A DNA stretch of 64,000 bases, from NCBI GenBank assembly GCA_963677755.1, contig OY782506.1, positions 1,798,001-1,862,000 on the forward strand. Direction: 5' to 3'. This document shows positions 17,833-26,505 of the stretch, in pieces. How positions within the stretch are numbered: position 1 is the stretch's first letter; the number at the start of each line of letters is the position of its first letter. Source of the DNA: JAIOSF01 sp963677755 (lineage in GTDB: Bacteria > Campylobacterota > Campylobacteria > Campylobacterales > Arcobacteraceae). A model generated the notes under the pieces. The model was given only the letters and a program-made list of their open reading frames with translations. It was not told the DNA's origin and did no database searches. The position numbers and the translations under genes were made by a program.

Positions 17833-18465
17833 ATGTTTTCAATGTATGATGATGATGGATTAAATTTTAGAAGTACTATAGATAATCTTTACACAGTACA
17901 TGAAGTTGAAAGAGCTCAGCGTGTCAAGAACGATATGAAAGAAAAACGTAATAATAGTAATAATAAATTTGATAGTTTTTATAAAGGCAAAATTGACCAA
18001 GAAGCCAAAAATAAGTATAAACAGATGGCAAACATCAATACAAAAGTTGAAGTATTTCATGTGGAACAGGTGATGTCTCACATTACGGTTATAATCAATG
18101 ATAGTAAAACTATTGATGAATGTTATGAAATAATGCAAGAAAATGAAGTGCAACAACTCCTTATCCAAGCAGATAATTTCAATCACCTTAAAGGGATGGT
18201 TACAAAACATGACATTTTAAATTATCTTATGGATAATATCGAAAATCAAAATATTCTAGCTACTCCCATATCAGAAATAATAAAAAGTAAGATTATTACT
18301 ACTGATCCAATATCAGATATAAGAAGAGTAGCAAAAGTAATGATTGATTTTAATCTCAATGCAATCCCTGTAGTTGATGGGGAAGAAAATATTTTAGGGG
18401 TAATTACTCGTCATGATATTGTAGATGCTGTATCAAATATACCTCATCTTCAAATTTGGGCTTAA
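17833..18465 (+). CDS. Tandem CBS-domain protein
   Basis: The first 75 residues are charged and unlike known domains; then two CBS repeats follow (about 80-135, VEQVMSHITVIINDSKTI and LKGMVTKHDIL; about 140-205, ISEIIKSKIITTDPIS and ILGVITRHDIVDAV). CBS pairs bind adenosyl nucleotides and regulate attached or partner proteins. With no catalytic domain this is likely a stand-alone sensor. Its position divergent to two histidine kinases suggests a signalling role, but no partner can be named. GAGGG precedes the ATG. The stop overlaps the convergent lpxK stop by 4 bp. Confidence 0.85.
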   Translation: MFSMYDDDGLNFRSTIDNLYTVHEVERAQRVKNDMKEKRNNSNNKFDSFYKGKIDQEAKNKYKQMANINTKVEVFHVEQVMSHITVIINDSKTIDECYEIMQENEVQQLLIQADNFNHLKGMVTKHDILNYLMDNIENQNILATPISEIIKSKIITTDPISDIRRVAKVMIDFNLNAIPVVDGEENILGVITRHDIVDAVSNIPHLQIWA

Positions 18466-19421
18466 CTTTTGATTTTTATATAGTTATCAACTTGCTTGAT
18501 AGCTTTGTCGTTTATTTGAATATCTAAATCCATAAGATAGATATTTTTTAAATCAAACTGTTCTAGCTTTACCATATCTTTTGCTGTAGTTACTATCGAG
18601 GCATTAGGATATTTCTGCGTTATCATATCAATATCTTCTTGTGTAAAAGTATGATGGTCTTCAAAAATAACTGTTTCTATATCTTTTGGTAGGTATTCTA
18701 AAAGTCGATATGCTTTTGAAATGGCAGTTACTAAAATAGCATTAGTTGGTATCTCTTCAACTCTATTGCCATTTTTTTTAGTAGTAACAACTCTAGTAAA
18801 ATCTTTTCCCTCTTTTAAAACAAGATCAGCAAAAGAATACATCATTTTTGTATCTCTATACCCACCAGCTGGTAAACAAAAAATATTTGTAGGTTCCTCT
18901 TTAGGGCGAATGAGTATATCGAATTTTTTAATCTCATGATGTCTATATCCATCATCTAAAAAAACAACTTCACATTCTAACTCTCTAGCTTTTAAAACTC
19001 CATCTGTTCTATTTTCACTTACAATGATTGTTGCATTTGGTAAAGATTGGGCTAAAAGCATTGCTTCATCACCACTTGTATCTATATTTTCTAATATTTT
19101 TCCATTTTGCGAGATTACATAAAGACCTTTTGAATTTCTCCCATATCCTCTTAAAACAACTGCCACATTTTTTCTTTGTTTTGCTAAAGATATAATAACA
19201 GGAGTTTTGCCAGTTCCACCCAATAAAAGATTTCCTATACTAATAACAGGTATTCCTAAATCTATCTCTTTTTTTGAAATTCTTTGATAAGTAGTGATTA
19301 AACAATATAAAACCGTAAAAGGTAAAAAAAGTATCCCGATAAGTCTTTGAAAAGGGGTAGGAAAGAACAGATACTGTTCAATCCATTTTATAAAAAAGCT
19401 TTTAATAAGCTTTAGATCCAT
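18462..19421 (-). CDS. lpxK: Tetraacyldisaccharide 4'-kinase
   Basis: This 319-residue inner-membrane enzyme phosphorylates the 4' position of the lipid A disaccharide. An N-terminal hydrophobic segment (about residues 22-42) is followed by GNLLLGGTGKTPVI with the Walker A lysine (near residue 70), FLDDGYRHHEI with the family DDG(Y/F)QHH-like motif, and a C-terminal DHHTF. It overlaps the aminotransferase gene upstream by 10 bp, in the nadE-aminotransferase-lpxK operon. The nadE/lpxK link is common in Campylobacterota. Confidence 0.93.
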   Translation of the reverse strand: MDLKLIKSFFIKWIEQYLFFPTPFQRLIGILFLPFTVLYCLITTYQRISKKEIDLGIPVISIGNLLLGGTGKTPVIISLAKQRKNVAVVLRGYGRNSKGLYVISQNGKILENIDTSGDEAMLLAQSLPNATIIVSENRTDGVLKARELECEVVFLDDGYRHHEIKKFDILIRPKEEPTNIFCLPAGGYRDTKMMYSFADLVLKEGKDFTRVVTTKKNGNRVEEIPTNAILVTAISKAYRLLEYLPKDIETVIFEDHHTFTQEDIDMITQKYPNASIVTTAKDMVKLEQFDLKNIYLMDLDIQINDKAIKQVDNYIKIKS

Positions 19422-20572
19422 TCTTGTGCTACACTTTTAATAGTATCACATACATATTCAACATCTTCATCATTCATAGCAGGATAAATTGGAAGTGATA
19501 AAATTTGACCATATGTAGTTAAAGCATTTCCATAGGTCGTTATTTTTAATTTATATTTCTTTTTGTAGTATGTTAAAAGATGTAACGGGATATAGTGTAA
19601 ACCTGTTGATACACCTTTTTCTTTTAAAACTCTTGCAAAACCATCTCTGTTTTTACTTACTCTAATAATATATTGACTAAAGATATGTTCTGCATCAAAC
19701 TCTGGAAGTGTAATATGTTTCAAGCCAGAAAGTTTTTCATTGTAAATTGCCGCTATCTCTTGTCTTCGTTCACAAAAACTATTTGTTTTATAAAATTGTG
19801 CAAGATTAAAAGCTGCTTCTAATTCTGTCATATCGTATTTATAACCAATATCAACCACATCATAAATATAGTCTAAATTACCAAACTCATCAAAACTACT
19901 ATTTATTGCATGTGTTCTTAAAAGTTTTGCTTGTGTTGCTAATTGTTCATCATTTGTAACAATAAAACCACCTCTACTAATAGCTGTTTTACTATTTGAA
20001 TAATTTGTTGAAAAAATTGTCATATCTGCTTGTAATGATCCTACCATTTTATCATCATACATTGCTCCCAATGCACTTGTAGCATCTTCAATAACAACTA
20101 TGTCATATTTTTTTGCAATAGAATAAACTCTATTTAAATCTGGAACTTCACCACCTACAAAAGTTAACATTAAAGCTCGTAATTTTTTACTATTATGTTC
20201 TTCTAAATACGCTTCTAATTTATCTAAATCTATATTAAACCCATTTGTCTCAATATCTATAAAAATAGGCTCTGCATCAAAGTGTCTTACTGTTTCAGGA
20301 AGATTTACAAAAGAGTTTACACTCATTAAAACTTTGTCTGCTCGTTTAAGTTCCATAGCACTTAAAGCAAGATGTAAAGCAGATGTTGCGTTATTAGTTG
20401 CTATTGCATACTTAGCACCTATAAAACTTTCTAACTCCTCTTCAAGCTCTTCAACTTTACTAGTTGTTCCAGTTTCTAAATTCAATACAGATTGAACTTG
20501 TGCTTTTTCCTCTTCATCTATTGTTGGTCTAAAAAAAGGTATTGTTCTTTTATTTTTTACATTTTTTATCAT
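19412..20572 (-). CDS. DegT/DnrJ/EryC1-family PLP aminotransferase
   Basis: The 386-residue enzyme has the family marks: IPFFRPTIDEEE near the N-terminus, TNNATSALHLAL, IEDATSALGA with the PLP-contacting D163, and K195 in SNSKTAISRGGF as the probable PLP lysine. Such enzymes transaminate nucleotide-linked keto sugars for surface glycans, or occasionally other scaffolds. Its place between nadE and lpxK and its overlap with lpxK suggest a surface sugar role, but no dehydratase or transferase gene is nearby, so the substrate is open. AAAGGA precedes the ATG by about 9 nt. Confidence 0.87.
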   Translation of the reverse strand: MIKNVKNKRTIPFFRPTIDEEEKAQVQSVLNLETGTTSKVEELEEELESFIGAKYAIATNNATSALHLALSAMELKRADKVLMSVNSFVNLPETVRHFDAEPIFIDIETNGFNIDLDKLEAYLEEHNSKKLRALMLTFVGGEVPDLNRVYSIAKKYDIVVIEDATSALGAMYDDKMVGSLQADMTIFSTNYSNSKTAISRGGFIVTNDEQLATQAKLLRTHAINSSFDEFGNLDYIYDVVDIGYKYDMTELEAAFNLAQFYKTNSFCERRQEIAAIYNEKLSGLKHITLPEFDAEHIFSQYIIRVSKNRDGFARVLKEKGVSTGLHYIPLHLLTYYKKKYKLKITTYGNALTTYGQILSLPIYPAMNDEDVEYVCDTIKSVAQEWI

Positions 20573-20585
20573 CTTTTTTTTCCTT

Positions 20586-21350
20586 TTATTTGTTAAAGTC
20601 TATATTTGCAATTGTTGGTAGTTTTCCCTTAAAAGCGTTAGAAACGATTCTATACTCTAACATCTGAATCAGTTTTTCATCTACACCATTTAAGATTAAA
20701 TCTTCTTTACTTTTACCATTATCTACTAGCTCTTTTAAAACATCATCCATAGTTTTATAAGAATATCCAAGTTCCTCTTCATCACTTTGACCTTCCCATA
20801 AATCAGCACTTGGTTTTTTATTGATAATTGATTCAGGTACTCCTAGAAATCGAGCAAATTCAAACTCATCACTTTTGTACATTTGCCCTATTGGATTTAT
20901 AGCACAAGCCGTATCTCCAAATAAAGTTCCATACCCTAAAAGTATCTCTGATTTATTTGATGTTCCTACTACAAGTGCATTTTCTCTAGCACTTATATCA
21001 TATAGAACTGACATTCTCATTCTAGCACTAAAATTTCCCATTCGTAATGGTGTTGCATCTTTTATATGATCAAAATATCCTCGTACCATAGGTGCGATTT
21101 CTACAACTTCATAAGAGATATCGAATTTATCACAAAGCTCTTTTGCATCAACAATACTTGCATCACTTGAAAAATGTGATGGTAAAAAAACACCCTGAAT
21201 ATTGTTTCCAAAAGCTTCTTTACATAAAACTACCACTATTGCAGAATCCAGACCACCACTAATACCTACTACTACTTTTTCTAATCCGATACTTGACACT
21301 TCATTTTTTAAAAAACTTACCATTTGTTCTTTTATCGAGTTGTAATTCAT
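20586..21350 (-). CDS. nadE: NH3-dependent NAD+ synthetase
   Basis: The enzyme adenylates deamido-NAD and replaces AMP with ammonia in the last step of NAD synthesis. Visible are the PP-loop GISGGLDSAIV, GTSNKSEILLGYGTLFGD, and the Zn-free C-terminal KKPSADLWEGQSDEEELG. There is no N-terminal glutaminase domain, so it uses free ammonia. I place the start at the ATG at 21350 because AGGACTGAT lies directly before it; an ATG four codons upstream would contain that site. It heads the operon with the aminotransferase and lpxK. Confidence 0.93.
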   Translation of the reverse strand: MNYNSIKEQMVSFLKNEVSSIGLEKVVVGISGGLDSAIVVVLCKEAFGNNIQGVFLPSHFSSDASIVDAKELCDKFDISYEVVEIAPMVRGYFDHIKDATPLRMGNFSARMRMSVLYDISARENALVVGTSNKSEILLGYGTLFGDTACAINPIGQMYKSDEFEFARFLGVPESIINKKPSADLWEGQSDEEELGYSYKTMDDVLKELVDNGKSKEDLILNGVDEKLIQMLEYRIVSNAFKGKLPTIANIDFNK

Positions 21351-21525
21351 ATCAGTCCTCATATTTTAAATATTCAAAGATTATATCAAATTTATTATTA
21401 ATACTAAAAAATTATTTTAATATTAAATTCAGAGCTTGTTTATCTACTTCAAATCTGAAAGTATATCTTTTTAAGAATAGTAAATGTACAATAACTAATA
21501 ATTATTATTTTAAATAGAGGCTCAT

Positions 21526-23352
21526 TTGATGATAGAGAATAGTTTTTTCAAAAAATTTATAACACCAATTATAATTTTAATACTGTTAGTTGCTTTAGTA
21601 TTTTTGGGAATTTACCCAAATATTAGTATGATACTTGGAGGAATAGCAATATTTTTAATTGGTATGGAATATATGGAAAATGGATTTAAAACTTTTAGTG
21701 GGGGAATTCTGGAACAAGTTTTAGAAAAATTTACAAATTCAACACCAAAAGCCATCACAACAGGTTTTATCGCAACTTCTATAGTGCAAAGTTCAAGCTT
21801 ACTCTCTGTAATTGTTATCTCTTTTTTAACAGCTGAACTTATCACATTATCTTCAGCTATTGGGATTATCTTTGGTTCAAATATAGGCTCTACTACAACG
21901 GCATGGCTTGTTTCTATGTTTGGTCTTCAAATTAAAATCTCTACTTATGCGATGCCAATGATTGTAATGGGTATTCTTATTCCTATTATTTTAAAAAATA
22001 AGAGCTGGAAAGGTATTGCTGCTATTTTAATCGGTCTTGGGATGATTTTTCTAGGTATTGGATATATGAAAGAGGGTTTTGAAACTCTCAAAGAGGGGAT
22101 GAATCTAGCTTCATATGCCATGGATGGGTACTTAGGGATTTTTGTTTATGTATTAGTTGGTGCAATTGCCACTGTTGTAATCCAATCTAGTGCAGCTACA
22201 ATGGCTATTGTTATTACAGCACTTGCAACAGGACAAATAGAATACGCAAATGCACTTGCTCTTGCTATTGGTGCAAACTTAGGGACTACAGTAACTGCTG
22301 TTATTGCAGCTTTAAAGTCTAATGAAAATGGTAAAAGATTAGCATTAGCACATTTTATATTTAATGTAATTACTGCTTTTGTTGCAATTGTTTTTATATA
22401 TCAATTAACTTATGTAGTTGATTTTTTATCCAAACTTATTGGTATTGATGCTCAAAACTACGCTATGAAACTAGCCTTATTTCATACACTATTTAATATA
22501 CTTGGAGTTATTATTGTTTCCCCATTTATAAAATATCTTGTTGAGTTTTTAAATAAAAAGTTTATCCAAACTAATGCCGAGATAGGAAAAGCAAAATATT
22601 TAGATAGTTCTATTTTATCAATACCTGATGTAGCTATAAGTGCTATTACAAAAGAGGTACAACACTTATTTCAAAATGGTTTTAAAATTATTATTCATGG
22701 TATCAATATAAAAAAGAAAAACCTCACTGCTGATATGGATCCTAAAAAAGTTTTATTAGATACTTATTCAAATGAATACATAGATATAGAATCATTTTAT
22801 AAATACCAAATAAAAGGTATTTATGGACAAATTATTGAATTTGCTACAAGAGCACAAGGGAATATGAATGATGCAGAAAACTCTCATAATGTAGAGCATC
22901 TTTATAAATTAAAAGTTGCAGCACGAGATATTGTAGAAGCTGTAAAAAATACAAAACATCTTCAAAAAAATCTTAAAAAATATGCAACAAGTAACAATAA
23001 CTATGTAAAAGAACAATATAATCAATTAAGAGAAGATTTAACAGTACTTTTACGAGATATAAATTCTCTTAGTTCAATAAAAGAGCAACATGAAATTGTA
23101 CTAGTACTTTCAAAAGCAAAAGTACATTCTCAAAAGTATGATATGTTGGCAAATGGAAGACTTGATAATCTTATTAGAGAGAACCTTATCACAGCTGAGA
23201 TGGCTACTTCTTTAATGAATGATAGTACTTATGTTTATGACATTAGTAAGTCTCTTATTGATATGGCAGAAGTGATATTTGTTGATGCTTCTATTGCAAA
23301 TAACATTTTAGTAGATGATGATGATATTAATGATTTACTCAATAAAAATTAA
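21526..23352 (+). CDS. Na+/phosphate cotransporter family protein with PhoU-like tail
   Basis: This 608-residue membrane protein has two copies of the Na/Pi-cotransporter core, each with the QSSS-type motif (TSIVQSSSLLSV and VVIQSSAATMAI) and a following GANLGTT or GSNIGST segment. About ten hydrophobic helices cover residues 12-345. The last 250 residues are helical and PhoU-like. It probably imports or exports inorganic phosphate coupled to sodium. No phosphate regulator adjoins it. GAGG lies about 9 nt before the start; a second ATG follows immediately. Confidence 0.88.
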   Translation: MMIENSFFKKFITPIIILILLVALVFLGIYPNISMILGGIAIFLIGMEYMENGFKTFSGGILEQVLEKFTNSTPKAITTGFIATSIVQSSSLLSVIVISFLTAELITLSSAIGIIFGSNIGSTTTAWLVSMFGLQIKISTYAMPMIVMGILIPIILKNKSWKGIAAILIGLGMIFLGIGYMKEGFETLKEGMNLASYAMDGYLGIFVYVLVGAIATVVIQSSAATMAIVITALATGQIEYANALALAIGANLGTTVTAVIAALKSNENGKRLALAHFIFNVITAFVAIVFIYQLTYVVDFLSKLIGIDAQNYAMKLALFHTLFNILGVIIVSPFIKYLVEFLNKKFIQTNAEIGKAKYLDSSILSIPDVAISAITKEVQHLFQNGFKIIIHGINIKKKNLTADMDPKKVLLDTYSNEYIDIESFYKYQIKGIYGQIIEFATRAQGNMNDAENSHNVEHLYKLKVAARDIVEAVKNTKHLQKNLKKYATSNNNYVKEQYNQLREDLTVLLRDINSLSSIKEQHEIVLVLSKAKVHSQKYDMLANGRLDNLIRENLITAEMATSLMNDSTYVYDISKSLIDMAEVIFVDASIANNILVDDDDINDLLNKN

Positions 23353-23363
23353 AAGGAATAAAA

Positions 23364-23612
23364 ATGGAATTTAAAAAATTTATAAAATCAATTAAAAATG
23401 CCTTTGATATAAGTGTATCAAAAAAAGAAAATAAAAAAGATAAAATCAAAGAGCTTATTAAAGAATTAAAACTCAAAAGAAGAGAACTAAAAAATAAGAT
23501 GAAAAAGAAGAGAAACAAACAAAAAATTCAAGAGATACAAGAGGATTGTGAAATCATCACTTTGCAAATTAGAAAAAGTAAAAGAATACTGAGAAATTTG
23601 AAAAATGGCTAG
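23364..23612 (+). CDS. Small Lys-rich helical protein, unknown
   Basis: The 82-residue product is very basic and predicted to be one long helix or coiled coil (KKENKKDKIKELIKELKLKR and similar). It has no membrane segment and no motif I recognise. AAAAGGAATAAAA precedes the ATG, 11 bp after the cotransporter gene, so it is probably co-transcribed. Its end overlaps the next gene by 8 bp. Confidence 0.6.
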   Translation: MEFKKFIKSIKNAFDISVSKKENKKDKIKELIKELKLKRRELKNKMKKKRNKQKIQEIQEDCEIITLQIRKSKRILRNLKNG

Positions 23613-23835
23613 TTTCATATTTAAACCTCTTATCATATCTTTGTTTATTATTCAAAGTGCATTTTGCGTCGATTATAGTGAGATGAGTACCCAAGAACTT
23701 TTAGCAATTATTGGTTATGTAAAACCTGCTAATCAAAAAAAATTCATAAAAGAATTGGAGAGTCGTAAAACAAATATGAATAAAAAAGAGAAAGCAATCT
23801 ATGAAAAAAATAAACAAAAATTAAATAATAAATAA
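23605..23835 (+). CDS. Small exported protein, DUF1104-like
   Basis: The 76-residue precursor has a signal peptide (hydrophobic residues about 5-20, cleavage after SAFC or nearby) and a mature part starting DYSEMSTQELLAIIGYV, then a Lys/Glu-rich helix. The DYS-x-MS-x-x-EL pattern is that of DUF1104 proteins, small periplasmic proteins frequent in Campylobacterota. Function is not known. It overlaps the preceding gene by 8 bp and ends 4 bp before the response regulator, so it probably belongs to that operon. Confidence 0.7.
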   Translation: MASFIFKPLIISLFIIQSAFCVDYSEMSTQELLAIIGYVKPANQKKFIKELESRKTNMNKKEKAIYEKNKQKLNNK

Positions 23836-23839
23836 CACT

Positions 23840-24505
23840 ATGAAGAAAAAAATACTTCTTTTAGAAGATGATATGAGTTTAAGTCAAACATTAGAAGAGT
23901 TTCTTGAAGATAATAATTTTGAAGTAAAATGTGCTTATGATGGGAAAGAGGCGCAGGAGATTATCTATGAACAACGATTTGACCTTTTGTTACTTGATGT
24001 AAATGTTCCCTATATTGATGGGTTTACACTACTAAAAGAGCAAAGAGAAAACAATATCACAACCCCAGCAATCTATATAACATCACTTAACTCAATAGAT
24101 TCACTTGAACTTGGGTATAAAAGTGGTGGTGATGATTATATACGAAAACCATTTGAACTTAAAGAGTTATTATTTAGAATTGAAACTATTTTAAAAAGAG
24201 GATATTTTCATAATAGTTCCCAAATTATACCAATAGATAAAAATATCTCTTTTGATATATCCACAGAGATACTTACAACAAATGGTGAGCCAATACAACT
24301 TAATACAAAAGAGATAAAACTTTTAAAACTTTTTTTACAAAATCAAAAGATACCATTGTCTCATGAAAAAATATATGATACACTTTGGGAATATGATGAG
24401 ACTCCTAGTGAAACATCGTTGCGAACATATATAAAAAACTTACGAAAACATATAGGGAAAGAAAAAATTGTTAGTATTAAAAAGCTTGGATATAGATTTA
24501 ATTAA
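23840..24505 (+). CDS. OmpR-family response regulator
   Basis: The 221-residue protein has a receiver (LLEDD at 8-12, D53 in LLDVNVPYIDG, T/S in YITSL, K in YIRKPFE) and a winged-helix output domain (LNTKEIKLLKLFLQN ... SLRTYIKNLRKHIG ... KKLGYRFN). It overlaps the following histidine kinase gene, making a clear pair. Candidate targets are the two small cytochrome c genes downstream, whose shared gap at 25979-26061 has 11-bp direct repeats. Confidence 0.92.
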   Translation: MKKKILLLEDDMSLSQTLEEFLEDNNFEVKCAYDGKEAQEIIYEQRFDLLLLDVNVPYIDGFTLLKEQRENNITTPAIYITSLNSIDSLELGYKSGGDDYIRKPFELKELLFRIETILKRGYFHNSSQIIPIDKNISFDISTEILTTNGEPIQLNTKEIKLLKLFLQNQKIPLSHEKIYDTLWEYDETPSETSLRTYIKNLRKHIGKEKIVSIKKLGYRFN

Positions 24506-25655
24506 AAAAGAAAAAAAAACACTTTTTAGTTTTTTTGCTTTATACTCTTTTTTGACAATAATTATTATAGCCACCATATCATTTTTGTATTATAACTTCC
24601 AAAAAGATTTAATGCTACAAGAAAAAAGAGTTGTTTTAGAAGAGTATTCAAATGATTTAATAACTATTATAAAATATATGCATCTCAATTTTGACACACA
24701 AAAAGACTATCCTAGAGATGGAAGATTTGAATCAGCAATTTATGATAGTGATAAGGTGCAAATATTCTCAACTTTAGTTTTAAAAGAGATTTTCTTTGAC
24801 AAATCTATTTATCTAAGTAATAATAAAATACATTTTATCAATCAACCAGAGTCTTATTATTTGGGTTCAAAATATATTATTATAGAGGTTAATGATGATA
24901 AATTGTGGCTTATTAAAGTGAAACGCAATATTCTTTTCTATGGAAGTTTAGCTTTTATATTTATGACTTTTATTGGATACTTTTTACTACAACTTTTTTT
25001 GAAACCTTTAAAAGATGCACTCTATTTACTTGATAGATTTATCAAAGATACTACTCATGAACTTAATACTCCTGTAAGTACTATTGTTACAAATATTGAG
25101 ATGATAGATAAAAACAGTTTAGATAAAAAGTTACTAAAAAAAATAAACCGCATCGATATAGGTGCAAAAACCATCTCAAATATATACCAAGATTTAACCT
25201 ATCTTACACTTAATAATAAAATCATATCACAAAATGAGGAACTTAATATAACTCTTATAATACAACAAAGAGTGGAATATTTTAAAACCCTTTCAAATAT
25301 TAAAAAAATAGATATAAACACTACTCTTGAAAAAAACACTACTCTTTACATAGATAAAATAAAATTTTCTAAGCTCGTAGACAATCTTCTGTCTAATGCT
25401 ATTAAATATAATATTTTAAATGGAACCATAGATATTGTTCTTACAAAAAACTCACTTATAATTAAAAATACAGGAAGAGGGATACAAAAAGATCAGATTG
25501 ATAAAATGTTTGATAGATATAGTAGATTTGATAAAAGTGTTGGTGGATTTGGTATTGGATTAAACATAGTATCTATGATAGTAAAAGAGTATAACCTCTC
25601 AATTGAAATTAGTTCAATAGAAAATCAAGAAACGAAGGTGGTAATCAAATGGTAA
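24468..25655 (+). CDS. Sensor histidine kinase
   Basis: There are two membrane helices (about residues 20-42 and 155-175) around a periplasmic sensor of about 110 residues, with no HAMP domain clearly visible. The kinase core has FIKDTTHELNTPVSTI with the phospho-histidine, LVDNLLSNAIKYN and GGFGIGLNIV. The exact start is unsure: the frame opens at a TTG (24468) inside the regulator gene, and another TTG at 24486 also fits; no good ribosome site supports either. It is coupled to the regulator and overlaps the cytochrome gene after it by 7 bp. Confidence 0.88.
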   Translation: MLVLKSLDIDLIKKEKKTLFSFFALYSFLTIIIIATISFLYYNFQKDLMLQEKRVVLEEYSNDLITIIKYMHLNFDTQKDYPRDGRFESAIYDSDKVQIFSTLVLKEIFFDKSIYLSNNKIHFINQPESYYLGSKYIIIEVNDDKLWLIKVKRNILFYGSLAFIFMTFIGYFLLQLFLKPLKDALYLLDRFIKDTTHELNTPVSTIVTNIEMIDKNSLDKKLLKKINRIDIGAKTISNIYQDLTYLTLNNKIISQNEELNITLIIQQRVEYFKTLSNIKKIDINTTLEKNTTLYIDKIKFSKLVDNLLSNAIKYNILNGTIDIVLTKNSLIIKNTGRGIQKDQIDKMFDRYSRFDKSVGGFGIGLNIVSMIVKEYNLSIEISSIENQETKVVIKW

Positions 25656-25978
25656 AAAAAATAATACTTTTTCTGCTAATAAGTAATATCTTACTTGCAG
25701 ACCTTTATCAAACTAATTGTATCCCTTGCCATAATAAAATAGATGTAACTTTAGAAAAACTCTTTTTTAGATACCTTTTAAAATATAGTAGTGAAAAAAA
25801 TGTGAAAAACTCTCTTACAATGTATCTAAAAAATCCAACTATTGATGCAACAGTTATGCCTGAAGCTTTTATCAAAAGATATGGTATCAAGAAGAAAACA
25901 ACTCTTAGTGATGAAGAGCTTCAAAAAGCTATCAATATCTACTGGGAAAAATACAAAGTATTTGGAAAACTCAAATAG
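25649..25978 (+). CDS. Small monoheme c-type cytochrome
   Basis: The 109-residue precursor has a signal peptide (residues 1-18) and a haem c site CIPCH near residue 23. A methionine in VMPEAF near residue 71 is a plausible axial ligand. It is periplasmic and small, and unlike the next cytochrome in the rest of its sequence. It overlaps the kinase gene by 7 bp, so it is in the operon with the two-component system. Its redox partner is not evident. Confidence 0.8.
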   Translation: MVKKIILFLLISNILLADLYQTNCIPCHNKIDVTLEKLFFRYLLKYSSEKNVKNSLTMYLKNPTIDATVMPEAFIKRYGIKKKTTLSDEELQKAINIYWEKYKVFGKLK

Positions 25979-26003
25979 ATTTTTTTATTTAAACTTTTAC
26001 CAC

Positions 26004-26034
26004 TTCACAATCAGTTCACAATTTTATTTTATAC
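26004..26034 (+). promoter_or_regulatory. Tandem TTCACAAT repeats and -10 before cytochrome c
   Basis: TTCACAAT occurs at 26004-26011 and 26015-26022, an 11-bp period. A TATACT -10-like element follows at about 26029-26034, and AAGGAG lies just before the ATG at 26062. The layout matches OmpR-type activator sites overlapping the -35 region. Confidence 0.55.
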
Positions 26035-26061
26035 TTCTTATTATAAAACAAGGAGTTCAAA

Positions 26062-26358
26062 ATGAAAAAAATAATTGCAACTGTAGCCCTTATTGCTACA
26101 ACTAGTTTATTCGCAAATGGTGGAGATGTTCTTTATAAAAAATGTGCTGGATGTCATGGTATCAAAGCTGAAAAAGCAGCACTTGGTAAATCAAAAATTG
26201 TAGCTAATATGTCAAAAGATGAAATTGTAAAATCTTTACAAGGATATAAAGCAGGAACTTATGGTGGAGCTATGAAAGGGATTATGAGAGGTCAAGTAGC
26301 TAGTTTAGAAGATAAAGATTTTAATGCACTTGCTGAATATATTGTAAACAATAAATAA
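26062..26358 (+). CDS. Cytochrome c553-like periplasmic protein
   Basis: The 98-residue precursor has a signal peptide (KKIIATVALIATTSLFA) and mature class I cytochrome c with CAGCHG near residue 30. The MKGIMRGQVASL segment near residue 75 supplies the likely axial methionine, and the C-terminal DKDFNALAEYIV helix is typical. It resembles the c553 electron carriers of Campylobacterota that feed terminal oxidases or reductases. It has its own promoter with direct repeats and a strong terminator, so it is a single-gene unit. Confidence 0.88.
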   Translation: MKKIIATVALIATTSLFANGGDVLYKKCAGCHGIKAEKAALGKSKIVANMSKDEIVKSLQGYKAGTYGGAMKGIMRGQVASLEDKDFNALAEYIVNNK

Positions 26359-26360
26359 TA

Positions 26361-26400
26361 CAAACAACCTATAGAAAAAATCTATAGGTGTTTGTTTTTT
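26361..26400 (+). terminator. Intrinsic terminator after cytochrome c
   Basis: CCTATAGA (26368-26375) pairs with TCTATAGG (26381-26388), extended by CAAACA with TGTTTG around one bulged A. A run of seven T residues follows. Confidence 0.85.
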
Positions 26401-26505
26401 ATACACCTTCTAAGATTTAGAAAAACTTCCTTTTAATTTACCTTTTTACTTTGTCTTTTAATACTATTTTTTATATAATGTCCCATATTAAGAAGAGGAA
26501 CATTT

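Noticed and set aside
21293..21517. Plus-strand frame in the nadE/cotransporter gap
   Set aside because: It runs antisense through the nadE start, has low-complexity content and no ribosome site; the gap is better read as a divergent promoter.
25842..26105. Possible 87-codon gene overlapping the two cytochrome genes
   Set aside because: It is out of frame with both cytochromes, covers a promoter with repeats and a ribosome site, and has no start signal.
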